Shown: positions 47,301 to 59,100 of the stretch, piece after piece
Layout of the letters: each line of letters opens with the position of its first letter
How positions within the stretch are numbered: position 1 is the first letter of the stretch
From: Brienomyrus brachyistius
Lineage: Eukaryota > Chordata > Actinopteri > Osteoglossiformes > Mormyridae
Length of the DNA stretch: 64,000 nucleotides
Direction of reading: 5' to 3'
Assembly (NCBI RefSeq): GCF_023856365.1
Contig: NC_064537.1
Coordinates: forward strand, 3,983,001 to 4,047,000
The notes under the pieces: model-generated
The model's input: only the letters and a program-made list of their open reading frames with translations
Database searches by the model: none
What the model was told of the DNA's origin: nothing
Made by a program: the position numbers and the translations under genes

Positions 47301-49103
47301 TGGTGGATGGTGTTTGTAAGCCTCAACAGTGGTAGTGGGTGGTGTGCTACTCACCCCTCTGAAGGCAGAGGACAGGGCCACAGAAATTCGCCTATAGAAT
47401 TAGCCCAAACCCATGAAAGCAGTGGGTTCTGGATTCAAACCTACACCCCATTCCCCAAAGTTTTTACTCATTTATATATGTGAAGCTGAAGGCAGATTTG
47501 CTATCCGTCATTCGATCCTCATCCTTTTGTTCACCAGCCATAACCAGAACCAGGGATACAGACCAGGGAGATCGGGATGCAGACGGACCCTCAGCCGAAG
47601 TCTTCATATGCAGACAGTGAATACCTCACTCGGTTGTTATTAAAGCGCACGTGCACACACGCTTTTACTCCCGCATTCATCCTGTTACTGCTTTCATTGC
47701 ACATCGGTTTTGTCATTATCCGCTAAGCGCCAGAAGTTTATAGCTGCCGGCCGACTCCTCGCTGCAATGCTGACTTGGTGCGTAAGGGGCCGTCACTTAC
47801 GAACAACCCATTTCAAACAATATATAAATAAAGATAGTTAAACCTTTAATAGGTGACCTGTTTGCAAGTGGCTGCCAGCTGGCAAGGGTCGTAAGTTAGA
47901 CCTTAGCGTGCATTTCCCGCTTTGACTGAATAGACAGCTGTTGGGAGATATGCGAAAGACCATTTGAATATCTCCAGAAAGTAAAACCAGGCCACAAATC
48001 CCAGTAATCTGTCATTCAGTAGAAACAGAAATACTGATGTCTATACGGCTTCAATAACGCGACTCAGACATAAAAACACAACCCAGGATCCAGCATCCCA
48101 AACTCCAGTACCACTTATAACGCTAATTTGCCGTCAAATTTGCGTTTTCCCCTTCGCTCCGTTTTACTACCATATTTCTCTATGTTTCGTGAACTTCAGT
48201 GTCTTCGCAAATCACCAACTGTTCCAGTCAATCCAACGTTATATGTGACTGAAAGACAAGTGCAATCTTTCTGTTTTACGAGTGAATGTTTACGGGTTAA
48301 ATCCAAACACACGGGTTAAACAGATGTCGGGATAATTGACTTATTTTGGTATAATTATTTGGGGTAATTAAATACAGCGAACTCGCAGGTCGCTACCACA
48401 GCCTTGGGATGCGGTTCCTGCGCAGGATATCAGCCAAGAAGGGAATGAAACTGCGCTCATTTCGCAACAGCACCGACAAAAACAACAGCGGGGGGAAATG
48501 CGCAGTGTTTACTATAAAAGAGTAACCACTTCTGTGAGAAGGGATGGATCCATCTTGAGAATGTGGAAACCACATGATATATGACCATAGTTTCTTTCTG
48601 GAACTTGAGGGAAGGACTGTGGTTATGTGGTACTTCACTGCGCTCCGTGAAATATCCGGCAGGCGCTTAATGACCACAACCCGGGAATCAGCGTGTTTCG
48701 GATGCCCTGTGGGGAACAGCGGCTCATCCCACCCGTAATGGGCCACTTACCCAGCCGGGGTCCCGTCGTTGCATGTGACTGTCGCATTCTCCAAAAAATG
48801 CAGCTTCATATCATAGTTGAGCTTCTGCGCAGAGCAAGGGTACAGGGACTGCGCCAGGTTCTTCACTTGGGTCATGAAGTTGTCCATGTTGCCTTCCACC
48901 GCCGTGAAATCCAGCGGAAAGCTCTCAGTGGCTTCACTCCTCTCCCTGAACTGCGCAGGCTGCTGTGTGCGTCTCGGCTGCGCGCGGCTGCCGCGCACCT
49001 TCCTCCCGTCCGCGTTCCCGGACAGCGACAGCGCGAGCAGCGCCACCGAGCAGAGCAGCTTCAAGGTCCGCTTCCTCTTCTCAAAACACACGCTGGGGTT
49101 CAT
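35389..49103 (-). CDS. notum: Notum, palmitoleoyl-protein carboxylesterase
   Basis: Eleven coding exons join in continuous phase: 49103-48751, 41634-41582, 40885-40790, 40359-40305, 38983-38925, 38648-38546, 37507-37316, 37221-37124, 36868-36721, 36069-36022, 35692-35389. The product is 502 residues (human 496). NOTUM is secreted and removes the palmitoleate from Wnt proteins, a negative-feedback step. Seen: a basic start and hydrophobic run ([16 protein letters not shown]) fitting a signal peptide; the block [15 protein letters not shown]; a conserved glycosylation sequon ENATVTC (Asn106); [13 protein letters not shown]; and the alpha/beta-hydrolase nucleophile in AGSSAGGTG (Ser240), Asp347 in WLFDEAQL and His396 in CLSHE, matching human Ser232/Asp340/His389. 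Intron 1 is 7.1 kb and full of repeats. The Ser240 codon is split by intron 6. Fish have several notum paralogs; I cannot tell which this is. It is head-to-head with aspscr1, as in human. Confidence 0.97.
36215..36700. repeat. Irregular ~30-bp repeat in notum intron 9
   Basis: Some fifteen degenerate units on 'ctgtgctcagtgactgtgtg' plus 'ttctgttact'. The array ends about 20 bases from the donor of notum exon 9 (36720). Confidence 0.75.
36990..37075. repeat. (CA)n microsatellite in notum intron 8
   Basis: A short (CA)n tract (about 37041-37067) is followed by a few imperfect CA units, between notum exons 8 and 9. Confidence 0.7.
37540..37800. repeat. ACACTCTCACACTC-type repeat in notum intron 6
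   Basis: Repeats of 'cacactctcacactcacaca' interrupted three times by 'cacggagagacactcgcaca' or 'cacggacagacactcgcaca', a higher-order structure. It begins about 30 bases upstream of the exon 7 acceptor (minus strand). Confidence 0.85.
37811..38515 (-). mobile_element. CR1/Rex1-like LINE copy with large internal deletion
   Basis: The 3' tail 'gaatggcctcctctcgtttg' (reverse) is at 37831-37850, and an earlier reverse-transcriptase part, [19 protein letters not shown], is at about 38380-38470 on the minus strand. Compared with the copy at 32495-33600, about 590 bases are missing at 38008-38010, where 'ttcattttaaaatgt' joins 'aaaaatccagatcccg'. That removes most of the C-terminal domain. It lies in notum intron 6, ending about 30 bases from the exon 6 donor. 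Confidence 0.8.
39193..39605. repeat. 34-bp minisatellite in notum intron 4
   Basis: Twelve copies of 'gggtacagggtgtgacgccc' plus 'tagagtacgacagc'. Units vary at a few fixed sites (gcc/agc, cta/ata). There are no unique spacers, so it is not a CRISPR-like array. Confidence 0.92.
41040..41095 (+). repeat. Fish SINE tail fragment
   Basis: 'atttgaacgaaaagtgtctg' then 'ctagatgaagtaaatatgaa' matches the common 3' tail of fish SINEs. It lies in notum intron 2. Confidence 0.45.
41196..41351. mobile_element. Palindromic MITE with ~9-bp TSD
   Basis: A 156-bp near-palindrome: left 'ggaggtgggagtccagaaag' then 'tacaaatcc', right 'ggatttgtactttctggacc' then 'tgaaccatccacctcc'. The 9-mer acatctgtc is found at 41186-41194 and 41352-41360, with one extra base on the left. 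It lies in notum intron 2. Confidence 0.75.
42733..42889. mobile_element. Second copy of the palindromic MITE
   Basis: 'aggtggatagttcaggttca' at the left and 'ctccggacctgaacaatcca' plus 'ccc' at the right. The core 'caaccacccaattgagcata' matches the copy at 41196-41351. Target duplication not clear. It lies in notum intron 1. Confidence 0.65.
43690..44010 (-). mobile_element. Decayed (ATGG)n-tailed SINE with internal expansion
   Basis: Reverse copy of the SINE family: 'ccatcgcagggcacactcac' and 'aactccagagactcgaaccc', 'caaccactgcaccgccatgc'. The (ATGG)n tail and part of the middle are missing. The internal 'cactcacac' part has expanded into a 21-bp tandem array. Confidence 0.65.
43740..43905. 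repeat. 21-bp tandem array inside a SINE
   Basis: Eight copies of cacactattcactcacactc plus a. The unit clearly derives from the SINE's own 'cactcacacacc attcactc' segment. Confidence 0.9.
46595..47345. repeat. 32-bp minisatellite in notum intron 1
   Basis: About 23 copies of 'gggtggtgttggtgacgctg' plus 'agtgctggcagt'. It produces two overlapping minus-strand open frames rich in His-His-Pro-Leu-Pro-Ala; since 32 is not a multiple of 3 these frames reflect a lack of stops in the unit, not a protein. Confidence 0.92.
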
Positions 49104-52100
49104 TTTAAAATTCTCCGGCCGTTTTTTTTGTTTGTTTCTTCAACGATCTGAGATAGCTATAAAAAAGCAATTAATTGCATAAATTAAATAAATACTGCAA
49201 TAAATAAAATCGGTTGTTAAGAAGTGGATGTCTTAAAATTACTTTTCATTGGCACTCTGAGGTTTTACACGTTGCTGTATGTCCTCCTCATTAAGAATAC
49301 ATAAAACAGAGAATGGCTTTGATTTAGGACCATATTTCTAAACTCTCTCTTATCCAAACAGACCTAACCCTTCTCCTGAATCCAAAGTTTAAAACGCGCA
49401 TACATCAACTTGCACGTTTATATAAACAGATTGAGGTTGTGACTGAACCACGGCAGCTAGTTCTCTGCTTCTTCGTAATTTAGGTCTTGAGCTGTTAGCC
49501 TGATGTTATGTTCAGAATTAATATTTCTCCCCAGCAAACGTTTGGGATTTTTATTCAAACCGTTTTGCCCTTCTCTCCTTCCCGAGCCAATCGGCACGGT
49601 GGGCCGGACTCAGGGCGTATGCTCCCCCTTGCATTTATTAAGGAGATGCCCGGGCGCTGACTCTTTTGATGTCTGATATTTTATTACATGTCATATTTTC
49701 CCTTGAAAACGATCGTAATCCAGAACAAATGAATTTAGGTGGATTCAGTTCTGGGTAAAACGACTCGCCACAACGGCTGGGGAAAACAAACAGTACTGCA
49801 CTTATGTGCTACAAGGCATATCATGAAATATTCGGTGGTTTTTTCCAAAAGCAAAGTCAAAATAAATTACAAATTTACAAATCTATTATCCTACATAATT
49901 GATATATTATTATCTAGAAACCCGAGCGAAATCTTTACTGAGATAGCACAATTCTTACAGAAAATCAATTATATAAGCAAACTGCCCAGATATCTCACTA
50001 GTGCGGTTCAATCAGGGTTAAACAAACAGCGCCTGAAAAGAGCTTACGACTGCCGTTTGAAGTTTTATTTTCCGGCTGATAGCCAAGGCGGATAAGGAAG
50101 CTTTTTGTTTATTTGGACAGCGGCAATTATCCCTCTAAAATGCCATTCACCTTCATACAGGCTCCGGGGTACCGGCTATGAATAGGTATTGGTGAGCGGA
50201 AGCGAGAAATCGCAGAAAGTTGCGCTTAAGGTCTTCAGCCAGCCGGCATCTCACGGTGATTGACACGCAAATAGCGTTAAACGCGGGGTTACCTACCGCC
50301 TCTGCTTTCGCCTTAAATCGTGCAGCACCCCCCCCCACCCCCGGCCTCCCGCGGCGCGGCCGCTCCTTTAAACATGTCAGGGGGGGTTGCTATTCCGCCT
50401 TGCTTTTAAGATCGCTCAATTATTTAATGGCGACAAAATCGATCAGCAAGAAGAAGACGATAAGCGCTGCTTTGCTTTACTGTAACCTACTATCGTCTGG
50501 TGTGGCTGTACTCATACGCAATCTAATAAGAGACAGCCAAATGCATGGTTAACAATTCATTTAGATGTTCTGGCAGTTGCTGTAAAATCGATTATATTTC
50601 ACTAGTGTGTTGTACTTTTTCAATGAAAGTGTACGTGTAGTAGATTACAGACCGATAGACTAAACGTTTGCTATACATAGAAACTATCGAGACGGGGTAA
50701 CTTAATACGTCTGCTTGCAGTGCACGATAAATATGCATCTATATATATGATACCCATATCAACATATATTCTCGAAATATTAAGTGATCCGAACAGTATT
50801 ACGGGTTCTCAGCTAAATCCAGTATTTGAAACAGTGCGGCCAATGCAGTGGAGTGATTTTACCTTGTCTTGAAGTATCTGCTAGTTTTCCGCTGCAATTT
50901 CAAATTTTACTCTGACCCCTTGTGTGACGCTCAGGAGCAGGTTGTCCCAGCAAGCTGTGAGAATGAGAATCGAGACTTTTTATCTACACGGGGGCCCCAA
51001 ATGATCAAAGGAACCATCACTCTTTCTCGCCCTCCCTTTCTTTTCAAAACCCTCCGCCCCCAGCTTCATTGCTACACTGTATTCCTTTTTGGAAGAAACA
51101 TCTTTCTTTTTGTGGAACTGTGACAGCACACTGCTTAAATGTGGATCAGGGAAATTTTAAAGTGAAGTTCGTTACTTTGAGTCCATTGGACATTTAAAAG
51201 CTGAAGATTGAAATGATACATTTCATTTCGATAATAAACCAAGCATCGCATTTCTTCCCAAGGCGCGTCTATAGTTGTATGGATATTTGGGGGAAGGTTT
51301 AAGAGGCGCATGCAAGAATCCCGACTGCTCCCTTTGAATTTTAATGTAAGTGCGAAAGATACATCCGTTACTCTGACAACACAGAATCAACGGGCTACTG
51401 TTCACGCCACCAGCACTTAAACTTGCCTGCTTGACATTACCATGCAAACGTGATTGCTCTCGATTGTACTGCATTTAGCGGTTAATGATGACCATTATGC
51501 TTCGGGAACTCTGAATAAATCACGTCCGCTGCTTTGCCTTCAGGGTGGGGGTGAAATGCAAATGTTTCATAGTCGTTTAAAACACTGAAGTAAAACATCC
51601 AAAATGAGTAAGGTGTAATTAACTTCCTTTTCATCCGTTGTTTTTGTTTTGCCTTTGAAATATTCATTACTACCCGCTTGAACTTCTCAGCATAGTGTAC
51701 TGGGAATACACTAAATAATTGTTTTCGGGAAAAGTTTTTTACAGTTATGATTGTTCCGATCACATTTGCATTTTTATTCAATCGTTTGATATCTGAAAAT
51801 ATTGACACTGTTAATAAAACTCGTAAAGTTAACTTCTGTGTCGTTAGATATGGCAGAGAAAGGCCAGGTTGAAAACAGCGCAAAGATGTTTGGTTACTTT
51901 CGTCAATGAATCCAACATATTCCGAATGCCAATATATGTACGGTTCTCCAAACTATTTCACAGAGGCCAGCATTTGATAAAGATCTTTCCCCATATGGCA
52001 GAAGAAAATGTTGCCTGAATGTTTATGTCGAAATAACCCGCAGAAAGGCGTTTACGTTCCTTCAGCCGAAGACTGCTTCTTCCATTAGTGATAATTGCTA

Positions 52101-54825
52101 CTGGTTTGTTATGTTCACCCCGGTGAAAGACTGCGATGCCTTAATTAGTCGTTCCGTGTAATAAAAGTATAAATACATTAGTGGTTTATGGACTTCGTTG
52201 GATGCCCGTGCGGGAGTTTCTCAGCAGCCAAGCGGCGAGATGAAAGCTGTCTGTGGATAACGCTAATGGGACGCCTCACTTTCCTAACTCAGGGACTGTT
52301 TGGGGACGGCCACGAGAGCTCTTTTGTTCAAATGCAAAACCAGAACACAAGAGGACAGCCTCCGCGATGACCTCCAGAGGACCCCTGGCCATCAGACCAT
52401 TCCATCGATCCGATCTCCGAGTAGCAAGTTAAATACTGCGCCTATGGTCGCAATTTTGTGTAATTCATAAGAAACTTCGCCGGTAAATATGTAATTTGAC
52501 GTATGTTAGCAATATAGATGTATTGTCATAGTCACTCAGCGCTCACTGATTTCCTCATTATATTCAAACAGCCGCTCGAAAAATTTTGTAGGTTACTGTA
52601 CTTGAATCTACTGAAGCTTTTTAAGGTTTTCTAATTTTCTTAATTGTGAGCGGTAGGCGTTCACTATGGCATAATAAGTTGTTTTATTGTAGTAACTATC
52701 AACAAAAGAAGAGCTCGTTGACCCAGATTGTTTGTGCGCCAGACATTTCTGTCGAAGTTCTTGCCTCGTAAGCCTACATTACAAGCTATGACGTGGTATG
52801 ATAGTACACATCATAGTATACGTGTCACAAAGTGATTCATTTATCATGTTACCTTTCATATAGGCTTACATATTTTTTTTAGTACTGCTGCTAAATTCAT
52901 TTTTATACTTACTTGGATCTGTACACACTAATTGTGGTAACTAGCCTATCTTTATACCTGTATTTTTTAACTTGTTGTGTTTGGGTGTCATATTACATTT
53001 AATATGCATGCGAACTTCCCTAACGTCGAATTACTTTTATGTAGCGATCTATCTGGCCAATAAAGAGACCGTCACATGATCCGACAAAGGAATCACACTG
53101 TATTACAGACATCGCTTTTCAAGGAGCAGGTATATATTTAAGAGATCTTAACAATATCTTTAGAAAGGTTGGCCTTGTTAATTGAAAGTCGTACTTACAA
53201 TTTACGATAAAGGGACACAGAGTGTAGAATGAATTCTAAAAACGCACAAAGAAACTTAAGTGAAACTTTTTTGAGTTTTTAGGGGAAATTCTCCAGGAGA
53301 CGGAATTCAAGGCCCACAATGATGCGATGGGGTGATGTGTGAGTATCAAGGTAACTCTGATATGAAGTCAAACCCTCAGGACTGATGGTATTCATTGAGG
53401 AACTTCAAACAGATGCCTGTACACATTCGGACATGTGGAGGACCCTGGGGGAACGTGTCTGTCACTGATTCTCCAGAGCCTATTTGACTTATACTGGCTT
53501 TATTGATCACAATTCATTCCCAAAAGCGCAGCCTTTAAATCACACACAGATGGGCTCAACACTGTGACTGCAGATCCTCCAGCAAATCAGGATTTGCCCA
53601 TGCAACAGGGGAGTCAAGACACTAGCAATAGTATTTTCTGTACATATGACTTCAGAACCTGGACTTTACAATAGTGGGATTTGCTCACCTGTATCCCTGG
53701 GACCTACAGTTCAGATGAACATCTTCCATAAAACCCAGATGAAAGTGAACTCAGCCGAGGGATAGACGTTGGTCACTTCTGCTAGGGAGGTAGGTTCAGC
53801 TTAACCACATCAGCAAGTATCAGATTTTAAATTGGTCTACTCATAGCCTACTACTGGCAACTCCTGTAGCAATGTAATTTTTTTCACGAAACTTTCCAGT
53901 TACTCCTTACTGAGGGTGGCATGAAAGACAAACAGACTGGGGATGAATCATGGGGTGAATTTCAGTTGCATTCTACTAATTCAGTCTCAAAGAAATCGCG
54001 GGTAAGTTAATGAAAAATGAGGCTCAACGAGAAGGAACCATTAATAGGGCAAAAGTACAATATCCTGGGACTCAATGCATTTACTGTCATTTATCTATTT
54101 ACTGCTTATATACTTCCACCTTGAAAAAAAACATGTGCATACGGAGACACTATGTTTTATCAGTTTATACTAATGTCTGTGCTTCTATTTTGTTATGTGT
54201 GTATAGCTCAATATGCAGAGCAATTGCATGTCTTTATTGTGCTGTATGGAAAGAGGTACACAAAATTCCTTTGTAGATAGATATTATTGCAATGACAATA
54301 AAACCCATTATAATCTATTATCCTAGTTAAGCGGCAGATATCGACGAAACTGTTTAAGACTGGCGTGGGAGTGTCTGAGGATTACGTTAGGGCACATGCT
54401 AGTGCACTGCAGACATTCAGTCTGGCCTTGCTCTCTTTTCGGCTATGTTGTGTTTGCAGTCCATTCCTATATTTGTAACGGTTTAATTCCAGTATTTAGG
54501 AACTGAGATCGTGATGAAAAGCCGGCAGCTTCAGGGAAGAGAAATATGTTCAACGGGACATTTAAGTTGTCGTGAACTGCTCTGTATAAAGGAAACTGTA
54601 AATTCTAAGCAAATGAAGGTTTTAGAACTGAGTTGTTATAACAACCTAAAACGGGTTCATCGCTTATCTATCGTGAAAGCTTTCGGTGTTTATGTTGTCC
54701 GCCCCTCAGTGCCTACGCCCTGACCTCGGCCGTGTCACCCCCCCTTTCCTGTTCGATTAGCGGATACTGTTGAAAGGGCGTCCGCGATCCTCAGATCCCG
54801 TTACTTTCGACTTTGTGATCGGGTT

Positions 54826-54836
54826 ACATCAAAGGG
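54826..54836. promoter_or_regulatory. Candidate TCF/LEF site
   Basis: ACATCAAAGGG matches the TCF/LEF consensus (CCTTTGATG on the minus strand). It lies in the notum/aspscr1 spacer, 5.7 kb upstream of notum, a known Wnt target. A single motif of this size is expected by chance in such a spacer. Confidence 0.25.
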
Positions 54837-56008
54837 ATCAAGAAGGATCGGTTTTCACGAAAGGGACAGGCTGGGAGTCCCGTCATCAGAAACAGGTGTA
54901 GGTCCGCGTAGTAAGAACAAAGCCGGGGAGCTGCGCGCCAACTATAAAACCCGCATTTCGCCGAGGTTCGCCCCTTTCATATCCTTTTTAAAGTGACACC
55001 ACTCCTTGCCTCCTGGAGAAATGGCCGAGTCCGCAGTGCCAACTTAAGCTCGACTTGTTTATTTGCTGCAATGACACGGAGAAAGTGGTATTTAACTTCA
55101 GCTTTCCCGATGGGACAAGCTACAGTGGACTAAATTACACGCTAGGAAATTGAAACAACTTCAAAATGACAGCGCGTTGCCGCGTAATACATGCTTTCAA
55201 TATAAAGTATATGTATGTTTATTATACGTTAGATCACGATTTCATATTGTCGCTAATTTCTTCTCCTTAAAAAGTCATTCTTTAAATGACGATAATCATA
55301 TATATGTCATCTGAGGGTATAGCTGGTAGCACTGGTGCCCCGCTGCAGTCTCAGACCCGGCTTAAGCTCGATCTGGGAGGACTCCGTTTAATCTACCTGC
55401 TTTTTGCTTCCTTTCATTTGGAAACTCTTCGGGATCGCCTTCCACATCCGTTTATTTCAGCGTGCAACAGCAGGACTGTTTAATACTGTATGGACAAGAA
55501 TCCGGTGACACTATCTGAAGAGGTTATAATATTGTTTTGAATAGCAATATAACAAGTAAACCAAAGAACCGAATCCTACGTTCAAGCTCATATGTTCTGT
55601 AAGGACAGGATTGGGCACGATGCCGTGTTTCCCACTGCGACGGTTCCTTGATACAGACGACGTAATATTTCTGCATAAGCAAATGATTATTTAGACCAAA
55701 CCGAAGCAACTTCGTATGTCCTTTAAAAACGAGTCCGAATTTGGAACCTGAATGGACCGATTGCGAGTTATGTGCATTATTCTGAGTGCCACTCCAGTCA
55801 CACATATAGGCTATGCACAGGAACAGCAGCCACCACGACCCTCACCGAGATAAGCGGTGACAAAATGATGTTGATATTAATATATCATGAATTATTGCTG
55901 ATTTATTATTACAAGCCTAGTAGCTAACCGCCCGACTTATTACCATAAATCAGTGCGATGCGAGGCTGCGAACTTTCTACTGCGCGGTTACCGGGCTTTT
56001 TAACGCCG

Positions 56009-56128
56009 CACGTGACCCTGCACGCGAGAGGAGCGCAGCGCGGGTGTGTGGCGCATTTGTCTCGCGTTCGTCGCGCACATTTCTCGCGCTATCAATAAAG
56101 TTTTTTTCAAACAAACACGGTGACGTCA
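56009..56128 (+). promoter_or_regulatory. aspscr1: aspscr1 promoter region
   Basis: CpG-rich DNA just upstream of the start codon, with an E-box CACGTG at 56009-56014 and a perfect CRE TGACGTCA at 56121-56128, only 7 bases before the ATG codon. The transcription start must lie upstream of or within this block, so the CRE may be in the 5' UTR. Confidence 0.55.
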
Positions 56129-56135
56129 CAGGGCA

Positions 56136-59100
56136 ATGGCCGCTGGCAGCACTGCGGTAACGGTGCTCACACCTAACGGGCGGAGGCAAACGGTGAAAGT
56201 CTCGTCCAGTACGCCTCTGCTCCAGGTGAATGTTAATTGGGGGTTAAGGAGCGACTCGGCTCGAAAGCAGGCGAAATAGCCGCTGTTTCGGCACAAACGG
56301 ACGATTTTTTCCCCTCTTGCTCTAGGCTTTCTTCCAAACAATGACAGTTCAGTTTTCTAGAGCTGCCTCTAAATTTAATCTGATATTTCTGACATATAAG
56401 TGGTTTGTACGTATAAGTCAGTTATACGGTTGTGTTTTTCTATAATAATATTGCTCCTGTCATAGGTTCTGGAAGACGTTTGCAAGAAGCATGGATTTAA
56501 TCCAGACGACTATGATCTCAAGTGAGTTGCTAGCTGGCAAGCTAAATTGATCAGTTTTCATAGCCGTACATGACTTCATTTTATATTTAATATCTAAAGT
56601 ATTTTCAAATATCAACGAATGCAACTAATCTCTAAAGTAAATAGTTTTATTAATGATGCTGTTAATATTTAGTTTAATGTAGGGATTGGAGGCGAAGAAG
56701 CAGAAACCGCAGTAGACGCGACCTTATGACGGATATTATACAGTGTCATATCAATTATATATGATACGTTTAACCATCGTCTTTGAAGATGAACCGTTAA
56801 AATATGTACTGGTTTATTTGTTTATTGCATCTTTACGCCGTATTCATCGTGTTTGTCGGTAAACGCGGTACGGACAGTGTTTTCGTTGGTTATCACTCTA
56901 TGAAAACGTCAGTAAATATTATTAGATTTGTTTGAAATGTATCTCATTGTCCTTTAGTTTATAATGAGACAAAGTTTCTTTGCATGTCAGAAAATATGCT
57001 AGCTATAAATAGTGGGGTTAATAAAGAAGAAAGACTAGAGTGTGAGAATAGTGCGATTCGTGGAACTGGCATGTCACTGCCACTTTGGATGTTCGTCACT
57101 GTAGTGATCATTCCTGAAATGCCTGGCTGCCCTGCCCTGGTCTTTGCAGGTTCCAGAGGAACATTGTAGACCTGTCCCTGCAATGGAGGTTCGCCAGTCT
57201 GCCCAACAATGCCAAGCTGGAGATGGTGCCAAGCACCCGCCAAAGAACCGGCCAGCGAGAGAGCACAGTACGGCTTTATTTCCTCCTCACCGCTCTGCAA
57301 TCCTTGGGGATTGATAACATACCTTGACATTCATTGTATCATATGTGGTAGACCTAGGGGCATCAATTGAATTGAAGTGTAGGCAATCATGTAAGCAGTT
57401 GGCCTTTTTTCCAACCTGTGGGCACTAGAAATGTGTTTCTGTGTAAGATTCAGGTGTTGAGTGAGTGCACTTTTCACTACCCGCTTTCGTCAGCTGCGTG
57501 TCTCTTCCCGACAACAGTTCTCTTCAAGTGTAAACAACTTATTAAAACTAATGAAGGGAATAAATCAGATGCAGGGCGAGGTAATTTCCCTTTGATGCAG
57601 ATCACCGCGGTTTATTGTGCGTTTAGTAGTCCTGTGTGAGTGATCACTCACAGTTGCCCAGCGACGGCGCAGATTACCTCACAGTGACGGTGGGGGGAGC
57701 CGACGTGTGCTCCCATTTTACTGCTCCAGCGTGGGCTATAAAAGTAATCAGTTCTGCGTTTCGAACCACGTTCCAAGATATTTTCTTTGCCTTTGAACAT
57801 TGCCCCCCCCCCCCCCCACACACACACACACACACTTTCTTTCACCTGTGAAGGCCTGCCAGTCTGCCCTCCCCTTTTCAGATTCATACTGGCTATTTCT
57901 GTGCCGTAATTATCATAGTTAAAACATGGCATGTGTGCGCCTTAATGTGTGTGGGGCCAGCCCTCAGGTCCTGGCCTGCATGTCCTCCCCCCTCCCCTCC
58001 GTTCAGGCCTCGGTGAGCATCAGTAAACAAGGCAGATGCCTGGTTTGTGTCAGGAGGTGCCACAGGAAGACTTTGGATCGGTGTGGCAGGCTGTATCCAT
58101 CTGTGCTGCAGGCTCCACCTCTGCCCAACGGGCCCTGATATTGGTAGCAGATTTTTTGCAGGGACTAATTACTTCAAGCCAGGACAGAAGCATTCTTGCA
58201 CTTTCTGGTAGATGGAGGCTAAGGTTGCAGTTCGGCGTTTGTGTTCACTGCTTGTATGAAGTTGTCACTGTAGTGGTTCTGTTTTTTATTACAAATTTTT
58301 TTCTATATTTACAGGGTTGAGTTTTAAAGTGCTCCAGTGGGGAGGGCAGCCCCCGGCTGTGAAATGGGGATGTGTAAAAATGCATGTCTGATGTGTTGGA
58401 CTGCTGTTAGCAAGTATTGGGATGTTGCCACGTGGCCCTGGAGTCCCGAAGGTCGCGACGTGAGGTTGTTGGGTCACATGCACCTCAGTGACTCTGTGTG
58501 GTCGTGGCTGAGTTTTACCTGTGTTTCCCACCCCGGTCCTCAGGGACCCCCAGAGGGGCCACATTTTTCCTCCCTCCCCACCAATCAAGAACTCTGAATA
58601 CCCAGTATGGGTGTGTTGGGGACAGGGAGAGAAGAACAATGTGGACAGCATGGGTATCCCCGAGGATTGGGATGGGAAGCACTGGTTTAGGCCTAGCAGG
58701 TCCCCAGAGGCAGGATGCGGTCAGGGCACTAATGTGGGGGGATATGTAGAGTTGGGGGGTCTTGGGTGACTCAATGACTGAATGCTCAGAAGCCCCTCCC
58801 CCTTTTCCCATTGGAGGGGTGCATCCTTCTCCAAAGCCTTTCTTTTGCAGGAGCCTGAAGACTCTCTTCCTTATTATCCTTCCTTTTTCTTTCCACTTGT
58901 TGCTCTTTTTAATAAGCACTTGACTTTGGAAGTAAATAAGGCATCCAGAAGGCCTTTTTGGTGGTGGGGGGAGCTGGAATTAGCCACACTTATTGATTTA
59001 TTAAGTGCCGTGTCCTCAAAAGGGCACGATCTCTGCCCGGGCTGTTTGAGGAGCTTGAGTCCCGTGGTCGGTCGATGGGTGATGTCATATGCTCAACGCC

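Larger units (their letters stand above)
49104..56135. other. Head-to-head spacer between notum and aspscr1
   Basis: Seven kb with no recognisable gene. Near notum: a palindromic TATA-like GTTTATATAAAC at 49426-49437, about 320 bases upstream of the ATG, and a CCAAT box at 49587-49591. Near 54.9 kb: a plus-strand TATAAAA (54943-54949). The segment 51.4-54.5 kb is AT-rich and shows nothing. A LINE-tail-like 'gcaatgacaataaaacccat' lies at about 54288. Short open frames show no family likeness. Confidence 0.5.

Noticed and set aside
46773..47381. 202-aa and 118-aa minus-strand frames rich in His-His-Pro-Leu-Pro-Ala
   Set aside because: They are translations of the 32-bp minisatellite in notum intron 1. 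The unit has no stops in some frames, and the amino-acid pattern is only the repeat cycling through frames.
52188..52370. 60-aa plus frame in the notum/aspscr1 spacer
   Set aside because: No motif, no conserved feature visible, surrounded by AT-rich non-coding sequence.
55021..55047. Small frame MAESAVPT downstream of a TATA-like box
   Set aside because: Eight codons only; the TATA-like box is noted as a finding but no coding gene can be supported.
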